Source of the DNA: Methylobacterium sp. J-077
Lineage (GTDB): Bacteria; Pseudomonadota; Alphaproteobacteria; Rhizobiales; Beijerinckiaceae
Direction: 5' to 3'
Assembly (NCBI RefSeq): GCF_022829365.1
Contig: NZ_JAKSYJ010000101.1
Location: 1 to 36,823 of the forward strand
DNA length: 36,823 bases
The notes under the pieces were generated by a model. That model did not search any database and had not been told where the DNA came from. It worked only from the letters and a program-made list of their open reading frames with translations. Below are positions 17,801-25,809 of the stretch, one piece after another; the stretch's first letter is position 1; each line of letters opens with the position of its first letter. A program made the translations under genes and the position numbers.

Positions 17801-18358
17801 GACCAGCGGCAGCATGGTCGAGGAGCCGATCAGCAGCGTCTCCTCCCGACCACGCAGGTAGAGCAGGCGATCGGTGAAGACGTGGCCGCGATCCATGTCG
17901 GCGGCGAGCTGGATCTCGTCGATGGCGACGTAGGCCACGTCGAGGTCGCGGGGCATCGCCTCGATGGTGCAGATCCAGTAGCGCGGCCGGTCCGGCTTGA
18001 TTTTCTCTTCCCCGGTGACCAGCGCGACCTTCTCGGGCCCGACCTTGGCGACCACCCGCAGATAAACCTCGCGGGCGAGCAGCCGCAGGGGCAGCCCGAT
18101 CATGCCGGTCGGGTGCGCGAGCATCCGCTCGATGGCGAGATGCGTCTTGCCGGTGTTGGTCGGCCCGAGGACCGCCGTCACGCCGCGGGCGCGGACGTCG
18201 CGCGGCAGGGACCGGCGGGGGAGGGGGCGGAGCGGCGCGTCGATGGTCGGCGGTTCCTTCGGGCGGGAAGGCCGGCGCGGCGCCGTCTGGCGCGGGCAGG
18301 GGGTTTTTCGGCGGCCGGTCGCGTCAGGGACGGTCGGGCCGCATCGGACCTCTCCCAT
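14849..18358 (-). CDS. Suv3-like superfamily 2 helicase with long disordered tail
   Basis: A 1169-residue helicase. Motif I is GPTNTGKT (65-72), motif II is DEIQ (147-150), and motif VI is QIAGRAGR (310-317); DEIQ and the overall core match the Suv3/mitochondrial degradosome helicase family, so RNA unwinding is the likely activity. The folded part ends near residue 885. Two low-complexity segments follow: Glu/Ala/Ser-rich and acidic (about 886-1036), then Arg/Gly/Gln/Pro-rich and basic (about 1037-1145). The protein ends with [16 protein letters not shown], a short amphipathic motif. The ATG at 18358 is chosen; a TTG at 18385 is also in frame. The start overlaps the end of a small secreted-protein gene. 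The downstream S4 gene is coupled. Confidence 0.9.
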   Translation of the reverse strand: MGEVRCGPTVPDATGRRKTPCPRQTAPRRPSRPKEPPTIDAPLRPLPRRSLPRDVRARGVTAVLGPTNTGKTHLAIERMLAHPTGMIGLPLRLLAREVYLRVVAKVGPEKVALVTGEEKIKPDRPRYWICTIEAMPRDLDVAYVAIDEIQLAADMDRGHVFTDRLLYLRGREETLLIGSSTMLPLVQSLIPNVHTTTRPRLSQLSFAGEKRLSRLPRRTAIVAFSAEEVYAIAELIRRQRGGAAVVLGALSPRTRNAQVEMYQAGDVDYLVATDAVGMGLNLDVDHVAFAANWKYDGTRFRKLTPAEMGQIAGRAGRHLADGTFGSTGRCPPFEPEMVERLENHDFDPLRILQWRNPDLSFGTLEALQASLDEHPRESGLTRAPMGEDQQALEILMREDDIRDMAQSQATVRRLWDVCGVPDYRKVHPQVHADLVAQLYRFLMKGMAGRIPDTWFAEHVAMIDRTDGDIDTLSRRIAQGRTWTFVANRPDWLRDPEHWQGETRRVEDRLSDALHERLASRFVDRRTSVLMRRLRENTMLEAQISADGDVTVEGQHVGHLHGFLFVPDASAEGHEAKTLRSAAEKALAGEIEARADRFAATADATLVLAHDGTIRWTGAPVAKLTPGEKLFAPQIRLLADDSLTGAHREKVEARLDAWLKAMIVRLLGPLMELETAADLVGLAKGIGYQVVEALGVLERSKVAQEMRSLDQEGRGALRRHGVRFGAYHIFLPALLKPAPRTLAAQLWALRNGGLDQRGLDEIAHLAGSGRTSIKVDREIAKGLYRAAGFRVSGERAVRVDILERLADLIRPAIAYRPGTTPGAPPDGTADGDGFVATVGMTSLVGCSGEDFASILKSLGYSLEARPGPAITVPLLPAAATAPVVVTPAPESAPENETGATGQDSAGESTGDEADTAAQAADAEVSGDESSASENAEPTLAAEASPENASAPAASAEAEPVEPAAEAEPEAITALQAEPEEAPAEAAQAAETHDSETVQSIGTAAEPEATEIASGSESVEPESTDAESEAPAEQILIEVWRLQRHQRPAHPRPQNRPRGAGRGRDGAQQGQHQGPGRPEGGRPDQRRAEGGERPGNDGGPRAERDRGPRRERFEGGRPERRDDQRNAEQRHSAPRPDQRPPRRERAPDPDSPFAKLAALKAQLEAGDGGKR

Positions 18359-18641
18359 ATGGGATATCACCCGGGCCGCTGCCAACCTGCGGCATAATCA
18401 TCGGATAGACGTCGATCTGCGTGGCTGGGGATCCGGGCTGGGGCGCGAGGTCGGCGCAGAGGGTGTCGGGCACCGCGACCAGCGGGCCGTGACGCGGCGG
18501 CTGGTGCTCGATCACCTGGGCCGACGAGAACGCGTCGCCGCCGCAGCCGGCATCGGCCGACCCGGCGGTCAGAGGCCGGGCCGCGGCCGGTCCGGCGAGG
18601 GCAGCGAGGGCGAAGGCGATTCGGAGGCGGTGCGCGCGCAT
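18324..18641 (-). CDS. small predicted secreted protein
   Basis: A 105-residue product with a clear signal peptide (MRAHRLRIAFALAALAGPAA, cleavage after AAA near residue 21), then a Pro/Gly-rich mature part containing two or three Cys. The family is not recognised. Its last 35 bp overlap the start of the helicase gene in another frame. The signal peptide supports a real gene, but no strong ribosome-binding site is seen, so certainty is moderate. Confidence 0.5.
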   Translation of the reverse strand: MRAHRLRIAFALAALAGPAAARPLTAGSADAGCGGDAFSSAQVIEHQPPRHGPLVAVPDTLCADLAPQPGSPATQIDVYPMIMPQVGSGPGDIPYGRGPMRPDRP

Positions 18642-18673
18642 GCGCGGATCATCGCCCGGAAAAGGAAAGATTT

Positions 18674-19300
18674 TCAGTGCGCTGCGGACGGCAGCCCGAG
18701 ATAGCCGAACATCGCCCGCAGGACCCGGCGCTCCAGCGCGTCGCCGGCCCGCTCGCCGCGCTCTCCGGCGGCATCGACCATGCCCCGCACGAGCGCGAAC
18801 AGGTCGCCCGCCGCAATCTCGGCCTCGACCGGCGGTGCGGGGTCGAGGCGGGCCAGCAGGGCCAGGAGCGCGCCCGCGATCGCCCGGTAGGCCGCGTCCA
18901 GGCTGTCGGCGAGCTGGAGCCGATTCTCTTCGCGGTCGAGCAGCAGGGCGAGGCGCGGCCGGGACAGCTGATGTGCGACCGCCGCCTGCACGATCCGGCG
19001 CAGGCCGCGTTCCGGCGTCTCCGCGTCCGTGGCAGCCTGCACGGCCGCGATCAGCAAACCGGTCTCCCGCGCGACCAGGGCCGCGGTCAGCGCCTCCTTG
19101 CCGGGGAAGTACTGGTAGACCGAACCGACCGAGACGCCGGCCCGCTCGGCCAGGGCGTTGGTTGTGTAGCCGGCCAGCCCCCGCTCCTCCAGAACGCGAG
19201 CCGCGCCTTCGAGAATCGTCCGCACCGTCACGGCGGACCGGGATTGTTCCGGGCTTTTCCGGGGCTTGAGCACCGGCCCGTGTGCCGTCCGGCCGGTCAT
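18674..19300 (-). CDS. TetR/AcrR-family transcriptional regulator
   Basis: A 208-residue regulator. The N-terminal helix-turn-helix is typical: ILEGAARVLEERGLAGYTTN, then ALAERAGVSVGSVYQYFPGK and EALTAAL (about 28-78). The C-terminal ligand-binding domain resembles the AefR-like group but no ligand can be named. The ATG at 19300 is 75 bp from the divergent darcynin gene, which it may control. No clear palindromic operator was seen in that gap. Confidence 0.9.
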   Translation of the reverse strand: MTGRTAHGPVLKPRKSPEQSRSAVTVRTILEGAARVLEERGLAGYTTNALAERAGVSVGSVYQYFPGKEALTAALVARETGLLIAAVQAATDAETPERGLRRIVQAAVAHQLSRPRLALLLDREENRLQLADSLDAAYRAIAGALLALLARLDPAPPVEAEIAAGDLFALVRGMVDAAGERGERAGDALERRVLRAMFGYLGLPSAAH

Positions 19301-19375
19301 GAACGCGAGTTCGGCGCCGGGCCGCAGGGAGGCATCATCCGGGCGTTCCAACAGACCCACGGAGCGGTCGCGTCC

Positions 19376-19732
19376 ATGTCCGATCAGACCTTCAATCCCA
19401 AGCTCACCGTCTTCATGCTGGTGAAGACGGCGCCCGAATGGCTCGCCTTGTCGATCGACGATCGCTTCGCCAAGCTGCGTGCGGTGTTCGAACCGATCCT
19501 GCGCCGCCACGCCGACACGGTGAAACTGCGCTTCTACGATGCCGAATTCTGCACGGCCCGCGTCACCGACCTGTGGGTCTGGGAGGCGAGCGATCACCAT
19601 GCTTACGAAGGCGTGGTCGAGGCTCTGCGCGAGACCGCGTTCTGGGACCGATGGTTCACGATCGTCGAGATCATCCCGGCGGTCGAGAACGCGTACGCGA
19701 CGAATTACGGCCGGGCGCCGCTCGCCGCCTGA
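19376..19732 (+). CDS. darcynin family protein
   Basis: A 118-residue protein matching the darcynin family: LTVFMLVKTAPEWLAL, LRFYDAEFCTARVTDLWVWE and WFTIVEIIPAVENAYA. The biochemical function is not known; the size and beta-alpha pattern suggest a dimeric ferredoxin-like barrel like small ABM-type proteins (inference). The start is set at 19376 (MSDQTFNPK) with GGAG upstream; the frame upstream belongs to the antisense of tetR. Divergent TetR control is probable from position. Confidence 0.85.
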   Translation: MSDQTFNPKLTVFMLVKTAPEWLALSIDDRFAKLRAVFEPILRRHADTVKLRFYDAEFCTARVTDLWVWEASDHHAYEGVVEALRETAFWDRWFTIVEIIPAVENAYATNYGRAPLAA

Positions 19733-19742
19733 ACCGGCCGCC

Positions 19743-20033
19743 TCACTCGGCGCCTTCGACCAGCACGACTTCGCCGATGCCGGCGGGCAGGCGCTTCGCC
19801 TTGGCCGCCTGGTATTCGGGCGAAAAATAATAGGCCCGCGCCGCGTCGTAGGAGTCGAATTCCAGCACGACGTTGCGCGGCCGGGCCTCGCCTTCCAGCG
19901 CCTCATAGCGGCCGCCCCGCACCAGGGGCTTGGCGCCGTGGAGCCGCATCGCCGCGGAGGCCATCTCGGCATAGGCCGCGTACGTCTCCGGATCGGTCAC
20001 CGTCATCCGGACGATGATGTAGCCCTTCGCCAT
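19743..20033 (-). CDS. DUF1330 family protein
   Basis: A 96-residue DUF1330 protein (dimeric alpha-beta barrel fold): MAKGYIIVRMTVTDPETYAA, then YAEMASAAMRLHGAKPLVRG, VVLEFDSYDAARAYYFSPEY and QAAKAKRL. Function unknown. It converges with the darcynin gene, with only 10 bp between stops. The proteins on both sides of that junction may share the same fold class, but their sequences are not obviously related. Confidence 0.92.
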   Translation of the reverse strand: MAKGYIIVRMTVTDPETYAAYAEMASAAMRLHGAKPLVRGGRYEALEGEARPRNVVLEFDSYDAARAYYFSPEYQAAKAKRLPAGIGEVVLVEGAE

Positions 20034-20111
20034 GGTCCTGCCTCCTCCCTGTCGCGGCGCACGCGATGCCCGGAAAGGGGCCGCCGGTCAAAGGCAAAGC
20101 GCGGCCGGGCG

Positions 20112-21014
20112 CTACTGCCCGGGCAGGCTCGCCTGGGCGACGCTGGCGCCGGACCCGGTGGCGGCGCCCTGGGTCCAGCGGGTCGCCTCGATGATGTTGG
20201 TGCCGATCGTGGTGAGCACCGAGATGCGCAGGGGAATAAGCGCCCGCGTCCCCTCGACGGGGGCGAGCCAGACCGACATCTCGCGGTTGTCCTCCATGAA
20301 CTTCACCCCAGGCCGGTCGGGTCGGTGGCCGGCCACCGCCTGGTAGCGGGCGGTGCAGACCAAAACCGGGCCGGCATAGCCGGGCTTCTGCACCGCCCGG
20401 GTCTCGGCATAGCTCAGCACGACGTTGAAGCGGGTCGCGCCGTCGAAGACCGGCAGGGTCCGGTTGCAATTGTCCGGATCGAGCGGCTCGCCCCGGCCCT
20501 GGGCCGGCATCAGCAATGCGCTCACCGGATCCATGATGCCGCGCTTGTGGGCGGCCGTGACCGGCACCCGGTCCTGCATGTCGACCAGGGGCGGCGTGAT
20601 CTCGGCCTGCACGACATTGCCGTGGGCCAGCGCCATGCGCACCGCGATTCCCGACCTCGCCGTGTGGGTCGCGATCGAGAACGCGCCCGGCTGCGGCGCC
20701 GCCGAAAACGTCCCGGAGGCCCGGGCCGAGCCCTTGCCGCCGGTGATCGCCCCGACCAGACCGGTCAGCGTGGCGGAGACGTCCATCAGGTAGCGGTCGC
20801 GCTCGAAGCTGCCGGCGAGGCGCGCGGTGCCGATTGGCAGGCCGGCGAGGTTGATGCCGTAATCGACCGTCACCGTGGCGGGTGCCGCGGCGGCGGCTCG
20901 CTTCGCGCGGCGGGCGGCATCGGCCGGCACGCCGAGCGCCGCGAGTGCGAGCACGGTTCCGAGGAGGCGCATCGTCAGCGGCTTGATCGTCCGACGGACA
21001 GGCGTGGCGCTCAT
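20112..21014 (-). CDS. DUF3108 periplasmic protein
   Basis: A 300-residue exported protein. The N-terminus carries a signal peptide (about 15-34, MRLLGTVLALAALGVPADAA). The mature protein has the DUF3108 pattern: VDYGINLAGLPIGTARLAGS, a beta-rich body, DPVSALLMPAQG, the CNRTLPVFDGATRFNVVLSY strand and the tail PLRISVLTTIGTNIIEATRW. Members are periplasmic and of unknown role. The start at 21014 (MSATPVRR) is chosen over upstream starts that would put the signal peptide far inside. A TATAAC on the minus strand (21131-21126) could be its -10, but its -35 is poor. Confidence 0.87.
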   Translation of the reverse strand: MSATPVRRTIKPLTMRLLGTVLALAALGVPADAARRAKRAAAAAPATVTVDYGINLAGLPIGTARLAGSFERDRYLMDVSATLTGLVGAITGGKGSARASGTFSAAPQPGAFSIATHTARSGIAVRMALAHGNVVQAEITPPLVDMQDRVPVTAAHKRGIMDPVSALLMPAQGRGEPLDPDNCNRTLPVFDGATRFNVVLSYAETRAVQKPGYAGPVLVCTARYQAVAGHRPDRPGVKFMEDNREMSVWLAPVEGTRALIPLRISVLTTIGTNIIEATRWTQGAATGSGASVAQASLPGQ

Positions 21015-21357
21015 GATCCGGATCGCATCCCAAAAAACGCGGGCGAAGATTATCGTTTGCGAGACGATCTCGCGAGACGGGCTCTCGGTGCAGGCGCGGC
21101 GCTGGCCTGCGTCGAGCCGATGACGGTTATATCCCGGCCTCATGGTTAACAGACCGTTGGGCGCCCGGCCGGCTCGCACGCGACAGGTTCGACCGTGCGG
21201 AGCTTGACGCATCGGGGCCGGGTCGCCTATAGGCTCGCGCCTTCAACAGGACTCCGCTGGACCTGGAATACGTATCGGGCGCCGCCCGCTGCGACGATGA
21301 TCGCGCCGCTTGCGATCGGGTCTTCTCGAGCGGAACGAGACGGGAATTTTAGTCATC
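21015..21357. promoter_or_regulatory. divergent DUF3108/rpmB intergenic region
   Basis: This 343-bp gap holds the rpmB promoter and a leader of about 115 nt before the rpmB ATG. No conserved leader element was recognised, although autogenous ribosomal-protein leaders occur in bacteria. Confidence 0.5.
21204..21233 (+). promoter_or_regulatory. predicted sigma-70 promoter of rpmB
   Basis: TTGACG (21204-21209) and TATAGG (21228-21233) are separated by 18 bp, a close match to the housekeeping promoter of alphaproteobacteria. It faces rpmB and is the best promoter visible in the window. Confidence 0.65.
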
Positions 21358-21660
21358 ATGGCGCGCCGCTGCGAACTCACCGGCAAGGCCGTTCAGGTCG
21401 GCCACCTCGTGAGCCACTCGAACCACAAGACCAAGTGCCGGTTTCTGCCGAACCTGTGCAACGTCACGCTCCAGTCGGATGCGCTCGGCAAGCGGGTGCG
21501 CCTGCGCGTCACCGCGCACGCCCTGCGCTCGGTGGAGCACCGCGGCGGTCTCGACGCCTTCCTGATCAAGGCCGGCGAGGGCGACCTGTCGCAGACCGCC
21601 CGCCTGCTGAAGCGCGAGATCCACAAGAAGCTCTCCGAGACCCCGGCCGTCGCGGCCTGA
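21358..21660 (+). CDS. rpmB: 50S ribosomal protein L28
   Basis: L28 is a component of the large ribosomal subunit. The 100-residue product begins [20 protein letters not shown] and continues [20 protein letters not shown], the family signature. The C-terminal helix [12 protein letters not shown] is present. Length is normal for alphaproteobacteria. It is transcribed alone, with a strong promoter upstream and a perfect 14-bp-stem terminator downstream. Confidence 0.98.
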   Translation: MARRCELTGKAVQVGHLVSHSNHKTKCRFLPNLCNVTLQSDALGKRVRLRVTAHALRSVEHRGGLDAFLIKAGEGDLSQTARLLKREIHKKLSETPAVAA

Positions 21661-21698
21661 TCTCGGGCGCTTCCGCGCTTCCACCGATCGGACGATTC

Positions 21699-21731
21699 AA
21701 ACCGCCGCGGCAGGACATGCCGCGGCGGTTT
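21699..21731. terminator. intrinsic terminator between rpmB and marR
   Basis: AAACCGCCGCGGCA and TGCCGCGGCGGTTT form a perfect 14-bp stem with a 5-nt loop. The A-run on one side and T-run on the other let it work in both directions, for the convergent rpmB and marR. Confidence 0.92.
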
Positions 21732-21759
21732 GCGCTTCCCTGCGGCGGGCCGTGTTTTC

Positions 21760-22215
21760 CTAGTCAGCGTCCGGCTGCGCGATTCGCGTGAGCCATTGGT
21801 GGATCGCCGCCTGCGCCTCGGGGGCGAGGGCGGCCAGCATGTCCGCTTCCAGCGCATAGACGCGTTTCTTGGCGGCTGCGAGCATCGTCTCGCCCGCCTC
21901 CGTCAGCGCGATCGTCTGAATGCGGCCATGGACCCGATGCGGTGTCCGCGCGACGAGGCCGGCCTTCATCAGGTTGGCGACGATGACGCTCATGGTCTGC
22001 GGCGTCACGAGGGCGAGACGCGCGAGATCCGCGCTGCTGTGGCCGGGATAGGCGGCCAGCATGGTCAGGACGGAGAATTGCGGCAGGGTCAGGCCGAGGC
22101 CGCTCAGCCGCTGCTCGACACGCTGGCGATGGGCGTGGGCGGCCTGCCGCAGCAGATACCCCAGATGCCCGTCGACGCCGCGCTTGCCGTGTCCCGCCTC
22201 CGGCAGCGCGCTCAT
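21760..22215 (-). CDS. MarR-family transcriptional regulator
   Basis: A 151-residue MarR repressor-type protein: GYLLRQAAHAHRQRVEQRLS at the dimer helix, TLPQFSVLTMLAAYPGHSSA then DLARLALVTPQTMSVIVANL (winged helix), and the wing HRVHGRIQTIALTEAG. It contains no Cys, so direct thiol-redox sensing of the OhrR kind is unlikely. It is divergent from an AhpD-like gene and a 16-bp palindrome lies 20 bp before its start, so it probably represses both. Confidence 0.92.
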   Translation of the reverse strand: MSALPEAGHGKRGVDGHLGYLLRQAAHAHRQRVEQRLSGLGLTLPQFSVLTMLAAYPGHSSADLARLALVTPQTMSVIVANLMKAGLVARTPHRVHGRIQTIALTEAGETMLAAAKKRVYALEADMLAALAPEAQAAIHQWLTRIAQPDAD

Positions 22216-22234
22216 GGCAGCCGTCCTTGTCGAT

Positions 22235-22250
22235 TATCAGAGCTCTGATA
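22235..22250. promoter_or_regulatory. MarR operator palindrome
   Basis: TATCAGAGCTCTGATA is a perfect 16-bp palindrome in the 79-bp gap between the divergent marR and AhpD-like genes. A further half-site, GCTCTGAT, occurs at 22261-22268. The size and position are those of a MarR site. Confidence 0.75.
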
Positions 22251-22294
22251 TCTTGTTCGTGCTCTGATGATAGCGTGAAGGGCGGGGGCACACC

Positions 22295-22777
22295 ATGTCC
22301 GAGGCGACGCTGCGTGAGGACGCAGGCTTTTCGTACGACGCGTTCAAGCGTTCGGTCCCGGCGGCCCTGGCCGCGCTGCTCGCCCTCGGCCGAGCCGTAG
22401 ACGAGGCCGGCCTGGACAAGCGCTTGAGCGAGATCGTGAAGATCCGCGTCTCCCAGATCAACGGCTGCGCGTTCTGCGTCGGCTTCCACCTCGACACGGC
22501 CCGCCGCCTCGGCATCGCCGACCCGATCCTCGACGGGATCACCGTCTGGCGCGACCACCCGGGCTTCTCAGCCCGCGAGCGCGCCGCCCTGGCCTGGGCC
22601 GAGCAGCTCACGCGCATGGCCGATGGTGCCGCGCCGGCCCATTCCGCCGCGCTTCCCCACGCGCTGTTCAGCCCAGACGAGACGCTGCTGCTGACCGTCG
22701 CGATCGCCACCATCAACGCCTGGAACCGAATCGCGGGCGGCCTGCATTTCCCGCCGCTCGCCCAGCAGGCGTCCTGA
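22295..22777 (+). CDS. AhpD-like carboxymuconolactone decarboxylase family protein
   Basis: A 160-residue protein of the AhpD-like branch. The redox motif CAFC (Cys58, Cys61) with His65 matches the peroxidase-type active site, in KIRVSQINGCAFCVGFHLDT. The C-terminal part ATINAWNRIAGGLHF is also typical. It probably reduces peroxides or acts as a disulfide reductase using a thiol donor; the donor is unknown. Divergent marR and a shared operator suggest induction by a ligand or stress. It converges on cobT. Confidence 0.9.
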   Translation: MSEATLREDAGFSYDAFKRSVPAALAALLALGRAVDEAGLDKRLSEIVKIRVSQINGCAFCVGFHLDTARRLGIADPILDGITVWRDHPGFSARERAALAWAEQLTRMADGAAPAHSAALPHALFSPDETLLLTVAIATINAWNRIAGGLHFPPLAQQAS

Positions 22778-22804
22778 GGGACGCGCCGGGCTTCCGGCAA
22801 ACCG

Positions 22805-24712
22805 TCAGCGCCGTCCGCCGGCCGCGCGCAGGGCCCGGCCGGTGGGCGCGGATGCGTTGTTTTCCTCGAACAGCTCGGCGAGCTTTTCCGTCATGGCGCC
22901 GCCCAGTTCCTCGGCGTCAATGATCGTCACGGCCCGGCGGTAGTAGCGGGTCACGTCGTGGCCGATGCCGATGGCGAGCAGTTCCACCGGCGAGCGGGTC
23001 TCGATCTCCTCGATCATCCAGCGCAGGTGCCGCTCCAGGTAGTTGCCGGCGTTGACCGACAGGGTCGAATCGTCGACCGGCGCGCCGTCCGAGATCACCA
23101 TCAGGATCTTGCGCTGCTCCGGCCGGCCGAGCAGGCGCTTGTGCGCCCAGTCGAGGGCCTCGCCGTCGATGTTCTCCTTGAGCAGCCCCTCGCGCATCAT
23201 CAGCCCGAGATTCTTCCGGGCCCGGCGCCAGGGCGCGTCGGCGGACTTGTAGACGATGTGGCGCAGGTCGTTCAGGCGGCCCGGGTTCGGCGGCTTGCCG
23301 GCGGCGAGCCAAGCCTCCCGGCTCTGGCCGCCCTTCCAGGCCCGGGTGGTGAAGCCCAGGATCTCGACCTTGACGCCGCAGCGCTCCAGCGTCCGCGCCA
23401 GGATGTCGGCGCAGGTCGCCGCCACGGTGATCGGCCGGCCGCGCATCGAGCCCGAATTGTCGAGGAGCAGCGTGACGACCGTATCGCGAAAATTGGTGTC
23501 CTTCTCCTGCTTGAAGGACAGCGGCTGGTACGGGTCGATGACCACGCGGACGAGCCGGGCCGGATCGAGCTGGCCCTCTTCCAGGTCGAAATCCCAGGCG
23601 CGGTTCTGCTGGGCCAAGAGCCGGCGCTGGAGCCGGTTGGCCAGGCGCCCGACGACGCCCTGCAGGTGCGAGAGCTGCTTGTCGAGGTAGCTGCGCAGGC
23701 GCGACAGCTCGTCGGCGTCGCACAGCTCCTCGGCGTGGATGATCTCGTCGAACCGGGGGTTGAACACCCGGTATTCGGGACCGCGTGCCTCGTTGCCCTG
23801 GCGCGTCGGCGGCTTCGAAGCCTCGGAGGCCTCCTCGGATTCGGCATCCTCGGACTCGTCGGGCATTTCCCCCGACGGTGCGTCGGCGGATTCCTGCGCG
23901 CCTTCCTCGATCTCGTCGGAGGCCTCCTCCGAGGTCTCGATCTCGGCGCGCTCGCCCTGGCTCTTCTCCTCGGAATCGCCCTCGCTCGGGTTCTGCTCGT
24001 CGTCCTGGGCGTCGTTCTCGTCGTCGTTCTCGTCATCCTCGGCGTCGAACGGCGTCTCGTCCGCCATGTCGAGGGAGGTGAGGAGATCGCGCACAGAGCG
24101 GGCGAACTTGCGCTGGTCCTCGATCGACCCGATCAGGCCGTCGAGGTTCGGGCCGGCCTTCGCCTCGATATGCGCGCGCCACAGCTCCACGATCTTGGAG
24201 GCCGCCTCGGGGGGCTGCTGCCCAGTCAGGCGCTCGCGCACCATCAGGGCGACCGCGTCCTCCATGGGGGCGTCGGCCTTGTCGGTGATGGTCTCGTACT
24301 TGCCGCCGCGATGGTAGCGGTCCTCCAGCATCGCCGTGAGGTTGCTGGCGACGCCGGTCATCCGCCGCGAGCCGATCGCCTCGACCCGGGCCTGTTCCAC
24401 CGCATCGTAGACCGCCCGGGCGGCGGCGTTCTCGGGGGCGAGGCGGCGATGCACCGCGATGTCGTGGCAGCCGAGCCGCAGCGCCATGGCGTCGGCATTG
24501 CCGCGCAGCACGGCGACATCCTGCGCCGAGAGCTTGCGCGGCGGCTCGGGCAGCCGGGCCTTGTCGCCGGTCAACGCCGGCCGGTCAGTGGCGTAGGTCA
24601 CTTCGACCTCGGACCGGCGGGCGATGGCGCGCAGGCACCCGGCCACCGAGCGCTTCAGGGGCTCGGCCACGGATTCGCGGCGCTCGCCGGGCTTGCGGTT
24701 GGAGATGGACAT
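22805..24712 (-). CDS. cobT: cobaltochelatase subunit CobT
   Basis: CobT works with CobS (an AAA+ ATPase) as the ATP-driven part of the CobNST enzyme that inserts cobalt into hydrogenobyrinate a,c-diamide in aerobic vitamin B12 synthesis. The 635-residue product has a folded N-domain (1-215), a very acidic segment (about 223-300) and a C-terminal von Willebrand A domain with the metal-site motif LLLDNSGSM (Asp418, Ser420, Ser422). Length matches the family. It lies 6 nt after a DUF29 gene, in the cobS–DUF29–DUF29–cobT unit. CobN is not in the window. Confidence 0.95.
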   Translation of the reverse strand: MSISNRKPGERRESVAEPLKRSVAGCLRAIARRSEVEVTYATDRPALTGDKARLPEPPRKLSAQDVAVLRGNADAMALRLGCHDIAVHRRLAPENAAARAVYDAVEQARVEAIGSRRMTGVASNLTAMLEDRYHRGGKYETITDKADAPMEDAVALMVRERLTGQQPPEAASKIVELWRAHIEAKAGPNLDGLIGSIEDQRKFARSVRDLLTSLDMADETPFDAEDDENDDENDAQDDEQNPSEGDSEEKSQGERAEIETSEEASDEIEEGAQESADAPSGEMPDESEDAESEEASEASKPPTRQGNEARGPEYRVFNPRFDEIIHAEELCDADELSRLRSYLDKQLSHLQGVVGRLANRLQRRLLAQQNRAWDFDLEEGQLDPARLVRVVIDPYQPLSFKQEKDTNFRDTVVTLLLDNSGSMRGRPITVAATCADILARTLERCGVKVEILGFTTRAWKGGQSREAWLAAGKPPNPGRLNDLRHIVYKSADAPWRRARKNLGLMMREGLLKENIDGEALDWAHKRLLGRPEQRKILMVISDGAPVDDSTLSVNAGNYLERHLRWMIEEIETRSPVELLAIGIGHDVTRYYRRAVTIIDAEELGGAMTEKLAELFEENNASAPTGRALRAAGGRR

Positions 24713-24718
24713 GCGGGG

Positions 24719-25288
24719 CTACCGGTCGGCCTCGAATTCGAAGGGGCGATTCAGAATGTCGTCCCAGGTGTAGGGACACTCCGTGGGGAGTGTTTTGGGC
24801 GAGCGCTTCATCTCGCGGGCGGCCCGCAGCCGACCGAGCCGATAGCCTTCAGCGACAGCCTCGACGCTGCGCGACTTGAGTCCTGGATTCCTGCGCAGCT
24901 GCCTGTCGATCCGCACCCGCTGCTCGGCAATTGTCAGCGACCAGCTTCGGCTACGACGTTCGAGCTGGTGGTCCCATTTGAGCACGTGCGCCAACAGCAC
25001 CTCGATCGCGCTTTCAAGCTTGTCGTACTGTTCCGAGCCCACGTCGCTCAGCTCCTCGGCGATGTTGTCGAGGTCGAGCGCGTCCACCCGGCCGGCGCGG
25101 AGCAGCGCGACCTGCTCCTGAACCCAGGTGTAGACATCGTCCGCATAGCGCGTCCGGTCCCCGGCAGGAGCCACCGGAACAGGCCCGTGCGTCTGTGCCG
25201 GATGCGCCACGGCGTCCTCCCTGTTGACGGGATCGGCACCGCTGCTGCCGCGGGTCCGGACAGGTCCTTTTTGAAGGGTGACGGACAT
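24719..25288 (-). CDS. DUF29 family protein, copy next to cobT
   Basis: A 189-residue DUF29 protein, all-helical in appearance: RYADDVYTWVQEQVALLRAG, then LDNIAEELSDVGSEQYDKLE, AHVLKWDHQLERRSRSWSLT and a C-terminal CPYTWDDILNRPFEFE. Function unknown. It is paralogous to the gene directly upstream (same motifs in the same order, near equal length after about residue 45). Its first residues MSV follow a stop-to-start junction like that of cobT; the upstream paralogue starts differently, so the first 25 or so residues may not be native DUF29. A GTG at 25210 (in EDAVAHPAQ) is an alternative start. Confidence 0.85.
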   Translation of the reverse strand: MSVTLQKGPVRTRGSSGADPVNREDAVAHPAQTHGPVPVAPAGDRTRYADDVYTWVQEQVALLRAGRVDALDLDNIAEELSDVGSEQYDKLESAIEVLLAHVLKWDHQLERRSRSWSLTIAEQRVRIDRQLRRNPGLKSRSVEAVAEGYRLGRLRAAREMKRSPKTLPTECPYTWDDILNRPFEFEADR

Positions 25289-25294
25289 ACGGGA

Positions 25295-25804
25295 CTACGT
25301 CTTCACCGAATCGAGGTCGAAGGGGCGCTGAAGCAGATCGTCCCAGGCGTAGGGGCAATCTGGCGGGAACTCGTCGGGTGGGAGGTGGGTCTCGTTGGTG
25401 GCCCAGTCCCGGGCGTCCGGGTAGGCCTCCGCCAGGGCCTCATCGAGCCGGGACTTGAGGCCTGGGCTACCCTTGAGGACCCGATCGAAGCGACGGCGCT
25501 GCTCACGGATCGAGTAGATCCAGCTCGGCGTGCGATGCTCCGCCTGCTGATCCCACTTGAGCATGTGCATCACCAGCACGCGCAGGCAGCTATAGAGCCT
25601 GGCATATTCGCGCTTCGACAGATCCTCGAGTTCCTCGGCGACCAGCTCGACATCGACTTCGTCGAACCGGCGGGCGCGCAACAGCGCCACCTGTTCCTGC
25701 ACCCAGGTGTACAGGTCGTCCTCGTAGCGCGTGCGGCCCCGCGCGGACGGAGCAGCCGCCGCCATCGCTTCGCTTTGGGCCGGATGCGCCATCGCGTCCT
25801 CCAT
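25295..25804 (-). CDS. DUF29 family protein, copy next to cobS
   Basis: A 169-residue DUF29 paralogue: RYEDDLYTWVQEQVALLRAR, VELVAEELEDLSKREYARLY, MHMLKWDQQAEHRTPSWIYS, the charged SIREQRRRFDRVLKGSPGLK and CPYAWDDLLQRPFDLD. Function unknown. The start at 25804 (MEDAMAHPAQ) lies 5 bp after the cobS stop, with a second ATG four codons on; a longer frame upstream overlaps cobS. A role as an accessory to the CobS/CobT motor is possible only from gene position. Confidence 0.86.
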   Translation of the reverse strand: MEDAMAHPAQSEAMAAAAPSARGRTRYEDDLYTWVQEQVALLRARRFDEVDVELVAEELEDLSKREYARLYSCLRVLVMHMLKWDQQAEHRTPSWIYSIREQRRRFDRVLKGSPGLKSRLDEALAEAYPDARDWATNETHLPPDEFPPDCPYAWDDLLQRPFDLDSVKT

Positions 25805-25809
25805 GCGGT

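Noticed and set aside
19539..21149. A 536-codon plus-strand frame across darcynin, DUF1330 and the DUF3108 gene
   Set aside because: Antisense or frame-shifted to three family-matched genes, and without a domain.
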